Assembly (NCBI GenBank): GCA_964242115.1
Contig: CAXSZX010000021.1
Location: 19,110-83,109, forward strand
DNA from: BOG-908 sp964242115
GTDB taxonomy: Bacteria; Pseudomonadota; Alphaproteobacteria; Acetobacterales; Acetobacteraceae
DNA length: 64,000 bases
Reading direction: 5' to 3'
Part shown: positions 25,619-34,157 of the stretch, one piece after another
How positions within the stretch are numbered: the first letter of the stretch is position 1
How the letters are laid out: each line of letters begins with the position of its first letter
Notes under the pieces: generated by a model
Database searches by the model: none
What the model saw: only the letters and a program-made list of their open reading frames with translations
Told to the model about the DNA's origin: nothing
Made by a program: the position numbers and the translations under genes

Positions 25619-26495
25619 ACCTGCCTTGCCCCGCCACCAGCTCCCGCAGCTGCTGAGCCCCGGCTTTGCCTTTCACCGCATCACGCCACATCGCTTCGGC
25701 CACCCGCTGGTGTGCCGCGATCGCCTCGTCCGCCCCGGTGATCATCGCCACGCCCGCTTGCAAATGCGGGATGCTGTCCGAACGGAACGGGTTGATCGCC
25801 AGCATTGCCCGATCGCGCGAGCGCAGGATGATGAACTGCCCGGCCGGCTCGCCCGCCGGCAGCAGGCCGAACTGCAGGCCCATCGGCTCGGCCTCCATCA
25901 GGTTGGCGATGTTCTCCAGCTCGGTGCGTGCCACGGCGCGCGCGCGGTGGCGCAGCGCCTCGGACTTGGCCATGCCCTGGCCCACCCCGTGCGCCAGCAG
26001 CCGGCCGATGGCGCCCACCGACAGCATGGCGATGATGCTCGGCCGGCGCATGCGGAACATGCGCTTGCGCTCAGCGAGGATGCCCAGCACCTGCTCTGCC
26101 GTGGAGCGTGCCGAGGCCCGGTCGGCCCCAGCCTCGCCGGCGGCTTCGGCGAACAAATCGGCCTCGAGCGAATCCAGCTCGTCCGACGAGGTGAGATAGT
26201 TGAGCGGGAAGCTCACCTGCAGGATCTGATCGGCGGTCTCCTCGACCTGGCGCAGGCGCTCGAAGAAGCCGATCGGCCGGTTGTAGTACTCGACGCCGAT
26301 GCCGAGCAGGGAAAGCGGCGAAATCTTGAGCAACTCGGCCAGGCGGTTGACGGTGTCGAGCTTGATCACCTCGCCCTTCTCGTAGCGGTAAAGCGCCGCG
26401 CGCGAGACACCCAGCCGCGCGGCGATCTCCTCGGCCCGCATGCCCGATTCGAGCCGATACGCCCGCAGTTGCTGGCCGATCTCAGTGAAACGCAT
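25617..26495 (-). CDS. XRE-family transcriptional regulator with large C-terminal domain
   Basis: A 292-residue DNA-binding protein. The helix-turn-helix occupies about residues 6-60 (IGQQLRAYRLESGM, then AEEIAARLGVSRAALYRYEK). The remainder, about 230 residues, has no recognised domain but is rich in Leu, Arg and Glu and includes a hydrophobic stretch (SIIAMLSVGAIGRLLAHGVG). It may be an effector-binding or oligomerisation region. The ATG at 26495 was chosen because XRE proteins normally begin right before the first HTH helix; the open frame continues far upstream without a better start. It is divergent from the AI-2E transporter gene across 279 bp, so it may regulate itself and the transporter, but no operator was identified. 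Confidence 0.82.
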   Translation of the reverse strand: MRFTEIGQQLRAYRLESGMRAEEIAARLGVSRAALYRYEKGEVIKLDTVNRLAELLKISPLSLLGIGVEYYNRPIGFFERLRQVEETADQILQVSFPLNYLTSSDELDSLEADLFAEAAGEAGADRASARSTAEQVLGILAERKRMFRMRRPSIIAMLSVGAIGRLLAHGVGQGMAKSEALRHRARAVARTELENIANLMEAEPMGLQFGLLPAGEPAGQFIILRSRDRAMLAINPFRSDSIPHLQAGVAMITGADEAIAAHQRVAEAMWRDAVKGKAGAQQLRELVAGQGR

Positions 26496-26774
26496 CACGC
26501 GACTCGTACTCCGTACCGACAGGCGCCGGCGTTCTTGCCGGATCGGCTGAAATGCGCAAAGTCTCGCCTCGCTGAGCCGCCGGACCTTGTCTGACATACC
26601 ATCGCAGTTAGTCCCGTGCGAGCGCCATCCCAATTCCAACGCTTCTGCTCTAATTTTTACACACAATCCAGCTTTTGTTTTCAACCGGGGTGAGTGGGTG
26701 TCTGGTGGCAGTCGAACGTTCGGGCGGGGTAGCGCCACCGCGGCCACCGTCGCGCCGCGGACGAACATCCCTGC
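26496..26774. promoter_or_regulatory. Divergent promoter region between XRE regulator and AI-2E transporter
   Basis: The only AT-rich patch is at about 26650-26690 (CTAATTTTTACACACAATCC and following bases). Weak -35/-10 candidates can be read on the minus strand (TTGAAA, then TAAAAA at a poor 19-bp spacing). This is the obvious place for regulator binding, but no palindrome stands out. Confidence 0.35.
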
Positions 26775-27878
26775 ATGCAGGCTCACGAAAGTCGACCGCC
26801 GGTGATCGCCGAACGGGTGATGATGGGCATGCTGATCGGCGGCATCGCGCTCGGCTGCGGCGTCGTGCTCTACCCGTTCCTCTCGGCGGCGCTGTGGGCG
26901 GCGATCCTCGTCTATACAACCTGGCCTGTCGTGCACTGGCTGCGCTACAACCTTGGGCTGCCGAGGGCCGCCGTGGCGCTGGGCATGGTGGTCCTGTCCG
27001 CGGTGATCATCGTTTTGCCGCTCGGGCTGGCCATCCCGGGCGGCACGGCTGACGCCAAGGCGCTGCGCGCCTCGCTGGAGAACTGGCTCGCCGAGATTCC
27101 GCCGGCGCCGCACTGGCTATACAGCGTGCCCCTGGCCGGCGGCACGCTGACCGATACCTGGAACGCCTGGGCCGCCGACCTGTCCAGCATGACGGCGTTC
27201 TTCCGCCCCTATCTGGGCGTGTTCGCCGAACGCGGCCTGTCGCTTTTGCTGGCCGTGGCCGGCGGCTTGGTTCAGTTCGTCGTGGCCCTGTTCGTCGCCT
27301 TTTTCTTCTGGCTGTCCGGCGACCGGATCGGCCCTGCGGTGCAGACCCTGGTCAACCGCATCGCCGGGCGCTACGGGCCGCATCTGCTCGCCGCCACCAC
27401 GCGCGCGGTGCGCGGCACGGTCTATGGCATTTTAGGGACGGCGATCATCCAGGGTTTCCTCACCGCGTTCGGGCTGAGCCTGGCCGGCGTGCCGCGGGTG
27501 GTGCTGCTGGGCACGGTGGCGGCTTTCCTGGCCGTGCTGCCGGTGGGCGCGCCGATCGTCTGGATTCCGGCCGGGCTGTGGCTGCTGGCCGGCGGCCACA
27601 GCGCGCGCGGCATCTTCCTGCTGGCCTACGGCGTGCTGGTGGTCTCCGGCGCGGACCACGTGATCCGCCCCTACTTCATCGCCCGCGGTGCGCGCATACC
27701 GTTCCTGCTGACGGTGCTGGGCGTGCTGGGCGGCGTGCTGGCGTTCGGCGCGCTGGGCATCTTCCTGGGCCCGGTGCTGCTGGGTGTCGGCTGGACCCTG
27801 CTGATCGAGTTCGCCCGCATCGAGACGCCACTGCCGCTTGAAGCTGCCGCCGTGCCGGCCGCCCCCTATCTGCCGTGA
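26775..27878 (+). CDS. AI-2E family transporter
   Basis: A 367-residue polytopic inner-membrane protein of the AI-2 exporter family (TqsA/PerM type). It shows paired N-terminal helices (residues about 15-50), a further helix (60-85), a hydrophilic segment, then four or five C-terminal helices. The family-specific region IIQGFLTAFGLSLAGVP is followed by PVGAPIVWIPAGLWL and DHVIRPYFIARGARIPFLL. The family includes autoinducer-2 exporters, Na+(Li+)/H+ antiporters and many proteins of unknown cargo, so substrate assignment is not possible. The start ATG at 26775 follows the divergent promoter region. Only 11 bp separate its stop from the TonB-like gene, indicating an operon. Confidence 0.85.
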   Translation: MQAHESRPPVIAERVMMGMLIGGIALGCGVVLYPFLSAALWAAILVYTTWPVVHWLRYNLGLPRAAVALGMVVLSAVIIVLPLGLAIPGGTADAKALRASLENWLAEIPPAPHWLYSVPLAGGTLTDTWNAWAADLSSMTAFFRPYLGVFAERGLSLLLAVAGGLVQFVVALFVAFFFWLSGDRIGPAVQTLVNRIAGRYGPHLLAATTRAVRGTVYGILGTAIIQGFLTAFGLSLAGVPRVVLLGTVAAFLAVLPVGAPIVWIPAGLWLLAGGHSARGIFLLAYGVLVVSGADHVIRPYFIARGARIPFLLTVLGVLGGVLAFGALGIFLGPVLLGVGWTLLIEFARIETPLPLEAAAVPAAPYLP

Positions 27879-27889
27879 CGCGCTGATCC

Positions 27890-28744
27890 ATGCGGGCCAA
27901 GCGTTCGGTCTACGAGCCGGCCGGGGCAGGCTTCACGCTCGCCCCCGTAGTGCAGCGGCGCGACCGCGCGTCAGAGCCGGCCGCGCAGGTTTGGGTTGCG
28001 GTGGTGGCCTCCCTCCTCGCCCACATGGCAGCGCTTGCCATCCTGTGGCTGCTGCCGCACGGCAAGCCGCCAGGCGAGGCGTCCAGTGCCCCCAGCTTCG
28101 CCATCCAGTTCGACGCCGGGGCGCCGCAGACTGCGACCTCTGCCACACCGCCCTCCGAGCCGCGGATAAGCCTGGGCGGCGACGACGTCCCGCCTCCGCC
28201 GCAGCAGACGGAGAGCGCCGACGCGGTGCCGCGCATCGAACGCCCGCATTACGGTTCCGCACTGCGGCCGAAAGCCAGCAGCAACCCGTTCGCCCACGTG
28301 GTGCCGTTCGACCTCTCGCCGACGCAGCCACGCTCGCTCTCGGCCGGCCTGCCCGGGTCGCACAGCCTGGACCTCGCGGCCGGGCCGGTGGTGCGCAACG
28401 GCAGGCTGCTCGACTCCGTGCAGCACGTGCGCGGCAGCCACGGCTACGACGACTATGCCGAGGAGCTGCGCGAATTCGTCGAGGCGCATAAATATTATCC
28501 GCGCGAGGCGGCGGAGAACGGCGAGCAGGGCGACGCCACGGTGCGCGTGACGGTCGACCGCGGCGGCAAGGTGCTCAGCGTCTCGCTGGTGCGCGGCTCC
28601 GGCTCGCAATTGCTGGACGCGGCCTGGGTGGCGGTGTTCCGCGACAACACGCTGCCGCCGCTGAACGACGACATTCCTGGAAATACCTATACCTTTACGT
28701 TTACGCTGGATTACTACCTGATCTATTCGCGTGGGTTGAGGTGA
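27890..28744 (+). CDS. TonB-family energy transducer
   Basis: A 284-residue protein with one N-terminal membrane anchor (residues about 34-55, VWVAVVASLLAHMAALAILW). A Pro-rich periplasmic spacer follows (residues about 60-190, including PPPPQQ). The C-terminal TonB domain (about 195-284) contains HKYYPREAAENGEQG, VRVTVDRGGKVL and the final YTFTFTLDYYLI. TonB proteins pass proton-motive-force energy from ExbBD to outer-membrane receptors. A TonB-dependent receptor is encoded 31 kb away at 59.4-62.0 kb, but no exbBD is present, so partnership is only possible. Cotranscribed with the AI-2E transporter. Confidence 0.85.
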   Translation: MRAKRSVYEPAGAGFTLAPVVQRRDRASEPAAQVWVAVVASLLAHMAALAILWLLPHGKPPGEASSAPSFAIQFDAGAPQTATSATPPSEPRISLGGDDVPPPPQQTESADAVPRIERPHYGSALRPKASSNPFAHVVPFDLSPTQPRSLSAGLPGSHSLDLAAGPVVRNGRLLDSVQHVRGSHGYDDYAEELREFVEAHKYYPREAAENGEQGDATVRVTVDRGGKVLSVSLVRGSGSQLLDAAWVAVFRDNTLPPLNDDIPGNTYTFTFTLDYYLIYSRGLR

Positions 28745-28749
28745 GGCGA

Positions 28750-28881
28750 AGCAAGCGGTTCTTTTTTGAAAAAAAGAACCAAAAAACTTTTGGTCTCTTG
28801 GGCACCCGGCTGAGGGAAGGTTCGCGACAGCCGCGACAAAAGTTTTTTGCTTCTTTTTTGCAAAAAAGAAGGCCTTTCTTC
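28750..28881. repeat. Intergenic repeat copy 13 (complete, centre type B reversed)
   Basis: Left arm closed by GGTTC/GAACC, right arm by GCTTC/GAAG. Centre GTCTCTTGGGCACCCGGC, then GGTTCGCGACAGCCG. It lies between tandem plus-strand genes and ends 6 bp before the kdpD GTG start. Confidence 0.92.
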
Positions 28882-28886
28882 CTGTC

Positions 28887-31520
28887 GTGCGCCAGCTAGA
28901 AACCCGCCCAGACCCCGACGCCCTCCTCGCCGAGGTCACCCGCGCCGATAAGGGCCACCTGAAAGTCTTCCTCGGTGCCGCCCCCGGCGTCGGCAAGACC
29001 TGGGAGATGCTCGCCAGCGCCCAGCGCGTGGCGTCCGAGGGCCGCGACGTGCTGATCGGCGTGGTGGAAACCCACGGCCGCGCCGGCACAGAACGGCAGA
29101 TTGGCACGCTGCCCATTCTGCCCCGCCGTGCGGTCGCCTATCGCGGCCAGGTGCTCGAGGAGTTCGACGTGGACGCCGCACTCGCCAGGCGCCCCGGCCT
29201 GCTGCTGGTCGACGAGCTCGCCCACACCAACGCGCCCGACAGCCGCCACAACAAGCGCTGGGAGGACGTGGCCGAGCTGGTGGAGGCCGGCATCGACGTG
29301 TGGGCCACGCTGAACGTACAGCACCTCGAAAGCCTCAACGACGACGTGGCGCGCATCACCGGCATCCGCGTCACCGAGACGCTGCCTGATCGAGTGATGG
29401 AGATGGCCGACGAGATCGAGTTCGTCGACGTCTCGCCCTCGGATTTGCGCACCCGCCTGCGCGACGGCCAGATCTACCGCCCCGACGTGGCCGCCCGCGC
29501 GCTGGACAGCTTCTTCCGTGAGGGCAACCTCGCCGCCCTGCGCGAGATCGGCCTGCGCCGCGCCGCGCAGTACGTGGACCAGGACGTGCGGGACTACATG
29601 CGCGCCCACGGCGTGGCCGGCATCTGGCCCGCCGGCGACCGCGTGCTGGCGCTGGTGGGGGCCGACGCCGGCGCCGAGGCCGTGGTGCGACAGGCCAAGC
29701 GACTGGCCGACGCGCTGCGTGCCCCCTGGCTGGCGCTGCACTTGGAGCGCCGCGACGGTGTGGAGGCTACCCGCCCGGCGCTGGACATGGCCACCGGCCT
29801 GGGCGCCGAGGTGGAGATCCGCGCCGGCGGCAGCCTGGTGGAGACCACGCTGGAGGTCGCCCGGGCCCGCAACGTGACCCACGTGGTGATCGGCCGTGGC
29901 CGGCCGAGCTGGCGCCGGCGGCTGACCGGCCGGACACTCGCCGGCATGCTGGTGCTGCAGGGCTCGGAGTTCTCTCTGCACGTGGTGCCGGCCAGCGGAC
30001 GGGCGTTGCCGCCGCGCCGGGTGAGTGCCTGGCCGAAGGGCTGGGTTCCCTGGGTGGCTAGCCCGGCGCTGGTGGGCTCGGTGATCGCCGCCGGCGAGCT
30101 GCTGCATGGCTGGCTGGAGCACGAGGCGCTGGGCATGCTGTTTCTCGCCGTGGTGGTGGGCGCGGCCACGTTGTGGGGCCTGGCCGTCGCACTGGCCACC
30201 GCGGCGCTGAGCTTCGTCTCCTGGAACCTGTTCTTCATCCCGCCGGTTGGAAGGCTCACCATCGCCGAGCCGCGCGACGTGGTGGCGCTGCTGGTGTTCC
30301 TCGGCGTGGCGGCGTCCACCGGCTGGCTGGCCAGCCGGGTGCGGGTGGAGGCGCAGGCCGCGCAGGGCCGTATCGAGAGCCTGCGCCGCATCTCCGCCTT
30401 TACGCGCCGGCTGGGCGCGCCGGCCACCGAGCCGGAGCTGCTGGCCGAGGTGGCCAAGCTGGCCGGCGAGATGGTCACCCCCGCTTTGGTGCTGATCGCC
30501 GAGGGCGAGGACCTCAACATCCGCGCCGCCGAGCCTGCCAGCCTGGACACCATGGACGACGGCAGCTGGGCGGCGGCGCGCTGGAGCACCGCGCGACAGG
30601 AACAGTCCGGCCGTGGCACCGCCACCCTGCCGAGTGCCGCCTGGCGGTTCCTGCCGGTGCGCACCAGCCGCGGCGTGTTCGGCGTGCTGGGCGTGCGCCC
30701 TGCAGGCGCGCTGGACACGCCGCACCTGCAGGCGCTGGGTGCGCTCGCCGACCAGGCCGCCAGCGCGCTGGAGCGGGTGCGCCTGGCCGCCAGCGCCGCG
30801 CGGACCGAGGCGCAGGCGGAGACGCAGAAACTGCGCACCGCCCTGCTCAACAGCCTCAGCCACGATCTGCGCACGCCGCTGACCGGCATACGCGGCGCCG
30901 CCGGCTCGCTGCGCACGTCGTGGGATACGCTGTCGGTGGCCGACCGCGCCGACCTGCTGGCCAGCATAGAGCAGGACACCGTGAGGATGACCCGCTTCCT
31001 CGCCAACATCACCGAGATGACACGGCTGGAGACCGGCGAGATCGCGCCGGCGCTGGAGAGGTTGCACCTGACCGACGCGGTGGAGGGCCTGGCTGCCCGC
31101 ATCCCCGGCCTTGGCAGGCTGCGGCTGGACTTGCCCGACCCGTTGCCGGAGGTGATCGCCGACCCGGCGCTGCTCGAGCAGGTGCTGGTGAACGTGCTGG
31201 AGAACGCCGCCAAATACGCGCCTGCAGGCTCCGGCGTGGTGCTCTCCGCCCGGCGGGACGGTCGCTGGGTTGCCATCTCCGTCACCGACGAGGGACCGGG
31301 CATCCCGCCCGCCGACCTGCCGCACGTGTTCGACAGCTTCTACCGCGCTCACCGCCAGGACCGTACGGTGCCCGGCACCGGGCTTGGCCTGGCGATCGCG
31401 CGCGGCCTGATCGAGGCGATGGGCGGCACGATCGAGGCTATCAGCCCGACGGCCTCGCGGCTCGGCGGGGCGCCGGGCACGACTATCCTGATGCGTCTGC
31501 CGGGGGGCAGTAGGTCTTGA
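28887..31520 (+). CDS. kdpD: Osmosensitive K+ channel sensor histidine kinase
   Basis: An 877-residue sensor kinase controlling the high-affinity potassium pump. The N-terminal KdpD domain has a Walker A GAAPGVGKT at residues 30-38 and the family block LVDELAHTNAPDSRHNKRW. A universal-stress-like domain follows (about 245-370), then the four-helix membrane domain (about 395-490). A GAF-like region leads to the phosphoacceptor H659 in LSHDLRTPLTG, and to the ATPase domain with NVLENAAKYAP, DEGPGIP and GTGLGLAIARG. The start is a GTG at 28887, since no ATG fits. kdpE follows after a 160-bp gap holding a repeat. The pump genes kdpFABC are not in the window, so the sensor is separated from its usual target. 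Confidence 0.94.
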   Translation: MRQLETRPDPDALLAEVTRADKGHLKVFLGAAPGVGKTWEMLASAQRVASEGRDVLIGVVETHGRAGTERQIGTLPILPRRAVAYRGQVLEEFDVDAALARRPGLLLVDELAHTNAPDSRHNKRWEDVAELVEAGIDVWATLNVQHLESLNDDVARITGIRVTETLPDRVMEMADEIEFVDVSPSDLRTRLRDGQIYRPDVAARALDSFFREGNLAALREIGLRRAAQYVDQDVRDYMRAHGVAGIWPAGDRVLALVGADAGAEAVVRQAKRLADALRAPWLALHLERRDGVEATRPALDMATGLGAEVEIRAGGSLVETTLEVARARNVTHVVIGRGRPSWRRRLTGRTLAGMLVLQGSEFSLHVVPASGRALPPRRVSAWPKGWVPWVASPALVGSVIAAGELLHGWLEHEALGMLFLAVVVGAATLWGLAVALATAALSFVSWNLFFIPPVGRLTIAEPRDVVALLVFLGVAASTGWLASRVRVEAQAAQGRIESLRRISAFTRRLGAPATEPELLAEVAKLAGEMVTPALVLIAEGEDLNIRAAEPASLDTMDDGSWAAARWSTARQEQSGRGTATLPSAAWRFLPVRTSRGVFGVLGVRPAGALDTPHLQALGALADQAASALERVRLAASAARTEAQAETQKLRTALLNSLSHDLRTPLTGIRGAAGSLRTSWDTLSVADRADLLASIEQDTVRMTRFLANITEMTRLETGEIAPALERLHLTDAVEGLAARIPGLGRLRLDLPDPLPEVIADPALLEQVLVNVLENAAKYAPAGSGVVLSARRDGRWVAISVTDEGPGIPPADLPHVFDSFYRAHRQDRTVPGTGLGLAIARGLIEAMGGTIEAISPTASRLGGAPGTTILMRLPGGSRS

Positions 31521-31542
31521 CCACTGCAGAAGAGGCAAGGAA

Positions 31543-31672
31543 GGCAAGGCCTTCTTTTCTGAAGAAAAGAAGCAAAAGACTTTTGTCCCTGCTGTCGCGA
31601 TGGTTCTGCCAGCGCGCGCCCAAGGGAACAAAAGTTTTTGGGCTCTTCTTTTCAAAAAAGAACCGCTTGCTT
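31543..31672. repeat. Intergenic repeat copy 14 (complete, centre type B forward)
   Basis: Left stem CTTCTTTTCTGAAGAAAAGAAG. Right arm has GGGCTCTTCTTTTC facing AAAAAAGAACC, a mispaired version. Centre GCTGTCGCGATGGTTCTGCC. It interrupts the kdpD-kdpE operon, ending 8 bp before the kdpE start. Confidence 0.9.
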
Positions 31673-31680
31673 TCGTTCTG

Positions 31681-32376
31681 ATGCAGGACCGCCTCCGCCT
31701 GCTGCTGGTCGACGACGAGCCGCAGATCCACCGTTTCCTGCGCCCGACCCTGGAGGCCGCCGGCTACGACGTGCTGCGCGCCGACACCGGCGCCGAGGCG
31801 CTGCGCCTGGCCGCGTCGGCGGCACCCGCGCTGGTGCTGCTGGACCTGGGCCTGCCCGACATAGACGGGCACGAGGTACTGGCCCGGTTGCAGTCGGCCG
31901 ACGCGCCGCCGGTGATCGTGCTCTCCGCCCGCGACCGCCCGGCAGAAAAAATACGCGCGCTGGACGCCGGCGCGCGGGATTACGTGGAAAAGCCATTCGA
32001 CATGGGCGAGCTGCTGGCCAGGATCCGCGCAAGCCTGCGCCGGCCGCGCGAGGACCAGGGACAGCCGGACGAGGCCGCCTTCATCGTGGGACCGCTGGAG
32101 GTGGATCTGGCGCATCGCCGGATCAGGGTGGGTGGCGTGCAGGTGCAGTTGACGCCGCGGGAGTACGACCTGTTGGCGCTGCTGGTGCGCAACGCGGACC
32201 GGGTGATCACCCATCGCCAGTTGCTGACCTCGGTCTGGGGGCCGGCCCACACAGCGGACGTGCAGTACCTGCGCGTCTACATCGGCCACTTGCGCCAGAA
32301 GCTGGGTGCGGAGGCGGGTGCGCTGGTTGTGACCGAGCCCGGTGTGGGCTACCGGCTCCTGACCGCACTACAATAG
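31681..32376 (+). CDS. kdpE: KDP operon response regulator
   Basis: A 231-residue OmpR-type regulator. The receiver domain has acidic D11 and D12, phosphoacceptor D55 in LVLLDLGLPDIDG and K104 in YVEKPFDMG. The C-terminal winged helix carries VQLTPREYDLLALLVRNAD and VYIGHLRQKLG. Partner of the KdpD encoded just upstream; phosphorylated KdpE activates kdpFABC under potassium limitation. The ATG at 31681 directly follows a repeat element, so translation starts within about 10 nt of its right arm and no clear ribosome binding site remains. Confidence 0.94.
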   Translation: MQDRLRLLLVDDEPQIHRFLRPTLEAAGYDVLRADTGAEALRLAASAAPALVLLDLGLPDIDGHEVLARLQSADAPPVIVLSARDRPAEKIRALDAGARDYVEKPFDMGELLARIRASLRRPREDQGQPDEAAFIVGPLEVDLAHRRIRVGGVQVQLTPREYDLLALLVRNADRVITHRQLLTSVWGPAHTADVQYLRVYIGHLRQKLGAEAGALVVTEPGVGYRLLTALQ

Positions 32377-32448
32377 TATGCGTTCTCACCATTGCTCAAA
32401 CGCACAAATCACAAAAAAGTTATTAGACTTTCGTAAAAACCCCCTCTG

Positions 32449-32464
32449 TGTGAAACGTATCACA
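32449..32464. promoter_or_regulatory. CRP/FNR-superfamily-type operator
   Basis: The 16-bp sequence TGTGAAACGTATCACA is a perfect TGTGA-N6-TCACA palindrome, the core consensus of CRP-type regulators. It is centred 36 bp before the ATG at 32493 (66 bp before the alternative ATG at 32523), in an AT-rich upstream region, a plausible place for activation or repression of the small gene that follows. Confidence 0.55.
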
Positions 32465-32492
32465 TACGCTCACGGTAATTTTAGGTTAAAAG

Positions 32493-32969
32493 ATGCCCAC
32501 CAACCACACGGCGGGTGTTACGATGTCGTTTGTTCAACCAGAAGTTGTTGAGACCGTTGTCTCTTTCGCACGTTACTTGTCGCGCGCGCCGGTTCAGGCC
32601 AACCAATCCAGCCTGACGTCACGCGACCGCATGGAGCTCGCCGACATGCGTGAGCGGGCCCGTCTGGAAGGATTCGACCGTCTGGTGGTGCACGGCCGCG
32701 ATAACGGCGATGCCTCGGACGTAGGCGAGTTTCTGACCGTCTACCGAAGCGGCGAGGCGTGGTCGCGCTGGGGGTTTGCCAGGGCCGGCAACGCGGTTCG
32801 GGCCTGGTGCAGCTTGACAGGCGTCGACGTCGGCGAGTTCCGCACGCTGCGCGAGGCGTTCGGTGCCGTGCTGTTCAAGGACGGCGAGGCGGAGCTGGAG
32901 GACGAGGTCATGTCCAACCTGATTCCGTTCCGGATGATGTGTGGCGCTCGGATGGGGAGCGCGGCTTAG
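32493..32969 (+). CDS. Conserved-looking hypothetical protein behind a CRP-type site
   Basis: No family was recognised for this protein of 158 residues (148 if the ATG at 32523 is used). It is soluble and mildly acidic, with a helical N-terminal part (VVETVVSFARYLSR), then TSRDRMELADMRERARLEGF. An alpha/beta segment with YRSGEAWSRWGFARAGNAVR follows, where Trp and Gly residues suggest a ligand or protein contact. No signal peptide or membrane helix is seen. It stands alone: upstream is kdpE on the same strand but 116 bp away with its own AT-rich promoter region, and downstream is a convergent gene. Confidence 0.75.
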   Translation: MPTNHTAGVTMSFVQPEVVETVVSFARYLSRAPVQANQSSLTSRDRMELADMRERARLEGFDRLVVHGRDNGDASDVGEFLTVYRSGEAWSRWGFARAGNAVRAWCSLTGVDVGEFRTLREAFGAVLFKDGEAELEDEVMSNLIPFRMMCGARMGSAA

Positions 32970-32972
32970 AAG

Positions 32973-33106
32973 AAAGCAAGGCCATTCTTTTCTGAAGAAA
33001 AGAAGCAAAAGACTTTCGGTCCTGCTGTCGCTGAAAGTTCTGCAGCGAGTATCGCGGGGAACAAAGGTTTTTTGGTTCTTTTTTTCAAAAAAGAACCGCT
33101 TGCTTT
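32973..33106. repeat. Intergenic repeat copy 15 (complete, centre type B forward)
   Basis: Left stem ATTCTTTTCTGAAGAAAAGAA, right stem closed by GGTTC/GAACC. Centre GCTGTCGCTGAAAGTTCTGC. Fills the convergent gap completely, touching the stop codons of both neighbours. This is the last copy before an 8-kb stretch without any. Confidence 0.92.
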
Positions 33107-33107
33107 C

Positions 33108-33959
33108 TCATGCTGGTGCAGTGAGAGCCCCATCCGGCCCGTTCATCACCAAGCGGAACTTATCCCGCCGCTTGCACATGAACCACCAGGCGCCCCGCGC
33201 CGCCGCCCGCGACACCCGACCGCGCGGCGGCAGCCCGATCGCCTTGAGGATCATCCCCACCGCGCGCTCCAAGTGCCAATACCGATACATCGACATCGTT
33301 CGCCCCATGTAGCCGGCGATCGCCTGCTCGTGCCGGTAGGTGGCGTCCAGCGACGTGTTACCGCAGTAGAAGGCGTAGGCCAGCTCGTCATCCTCGCTCT
33401 CGCCGATGCGGCTGATGGCGATGCGCATGCGGGCCAGCAGGCCGATGCGCTCGCGCGTCAGGTAGCGTTTCATGTGGTCGTAGAAAAGCTTGAAGTGGCG
33501 GAACTCGTCGGCCGCGATCAGCCGGCAGATGTGGCACAGCACCGGCTCCTGCGCCGCTTCGCCCAGCGCCGAGTAGTAGCTCGACGTGCCGCTTTCGACC
33601 ATGCAGCGGGCGATCAGTTCGCCGGTGCGTGAGCCGCGGACCGAAAGGTCGGCGTCGAGCAGCGGCAGGTGGTAGCCGGTCTTGTAGCGGTGGAACGCGG
33701 TCTCGAAGTCCCAGGACGGGTCGGCCAGCATCGCCCAGCGGCCCAGCGTGTCGCCGTGCTGCACTTCCTCGACGGACCAGCGGTCGGCCGCGCGGCAGAA
33801 ATCCGGGTCATCCACGAAGACGCGGTTGAGGTAGGTGCCGTAGTCGATGCCGTTGCGCTCGACCAACGCGGCTGCCTTCACCAGGGCCACGATCTCCGGG
33901 TCGAGCTTCGTTGGGTCGAAGCTGTCCCAAGGGACCTCCTCGATCCGCCAATGTTTCAT
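33108..33959 (-). CDS. Ferritin-like di-iron protein (acyl-ACP desaturase / oxygenase type)
   Basis: A 283-residue helical protein with the ligand pattern of a two-iron four-helix bundle: E34, then E65-x-x-H68 (EEVQH), E122, and E152-x-x-H155 (DEFRH). These six residues in this order and spacing are those of ferritin-like oxygenases, including acyl-ACP desaturases and amine oxygenases. The C-terminal part is basic (KAIGLPPRGRVSRAAARGAWW). The substrate is unknown; desaturation or hydroxylation of a carrier- or CoA-bound chain is inferred from the family. The ATG is at 33959. The 198-bp gap between it and atpC carries no repeat and no recognised site. Confidence 0.75.
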   Translation of the reverse strand: MKHWRIEEVPWDSFDPTKLDPEIVALVKAAALVERNGIDYGTYLNRVFVDDPDFCRAADRWSVEEVQHGDTLGRWAMLADPSWDFETAFHRYKTGYHLPLLDADLSVRGSRTGELIARCMVESGTSSYYSALGEAAQEPVLCHICRLIAADEFRHFKLFYDHMKRYLTRERIGLLARMRIAISRIGESEDDELAYAFYCGNTSLDATYRHEQAIAGYMGRTMSMYRYWHLERAVGMILKAIGLPPRGRVSRAAARGAWWFMCKRRDKFRLVMNGPDGALTAPA

Positions 33960-34157
33960 CGCCGCACCTGCGTCTGCCTGACCGTCGTCATATGGGTGGA
34001 AACTACCTTGCCTGTGCAGCCAGGCGCAGCCGGCCTCGGCCTGCGCTGAACCCCGGCGCCCAGCAAGCGCGCCAAGTTGCCATCCGTTGCCCACCGCGCA
34101 AAGCACGACGCTGGCTCAAGTGGCCCTGCGGCAACAGTGAAGGCGAAAGGCGGTGGT

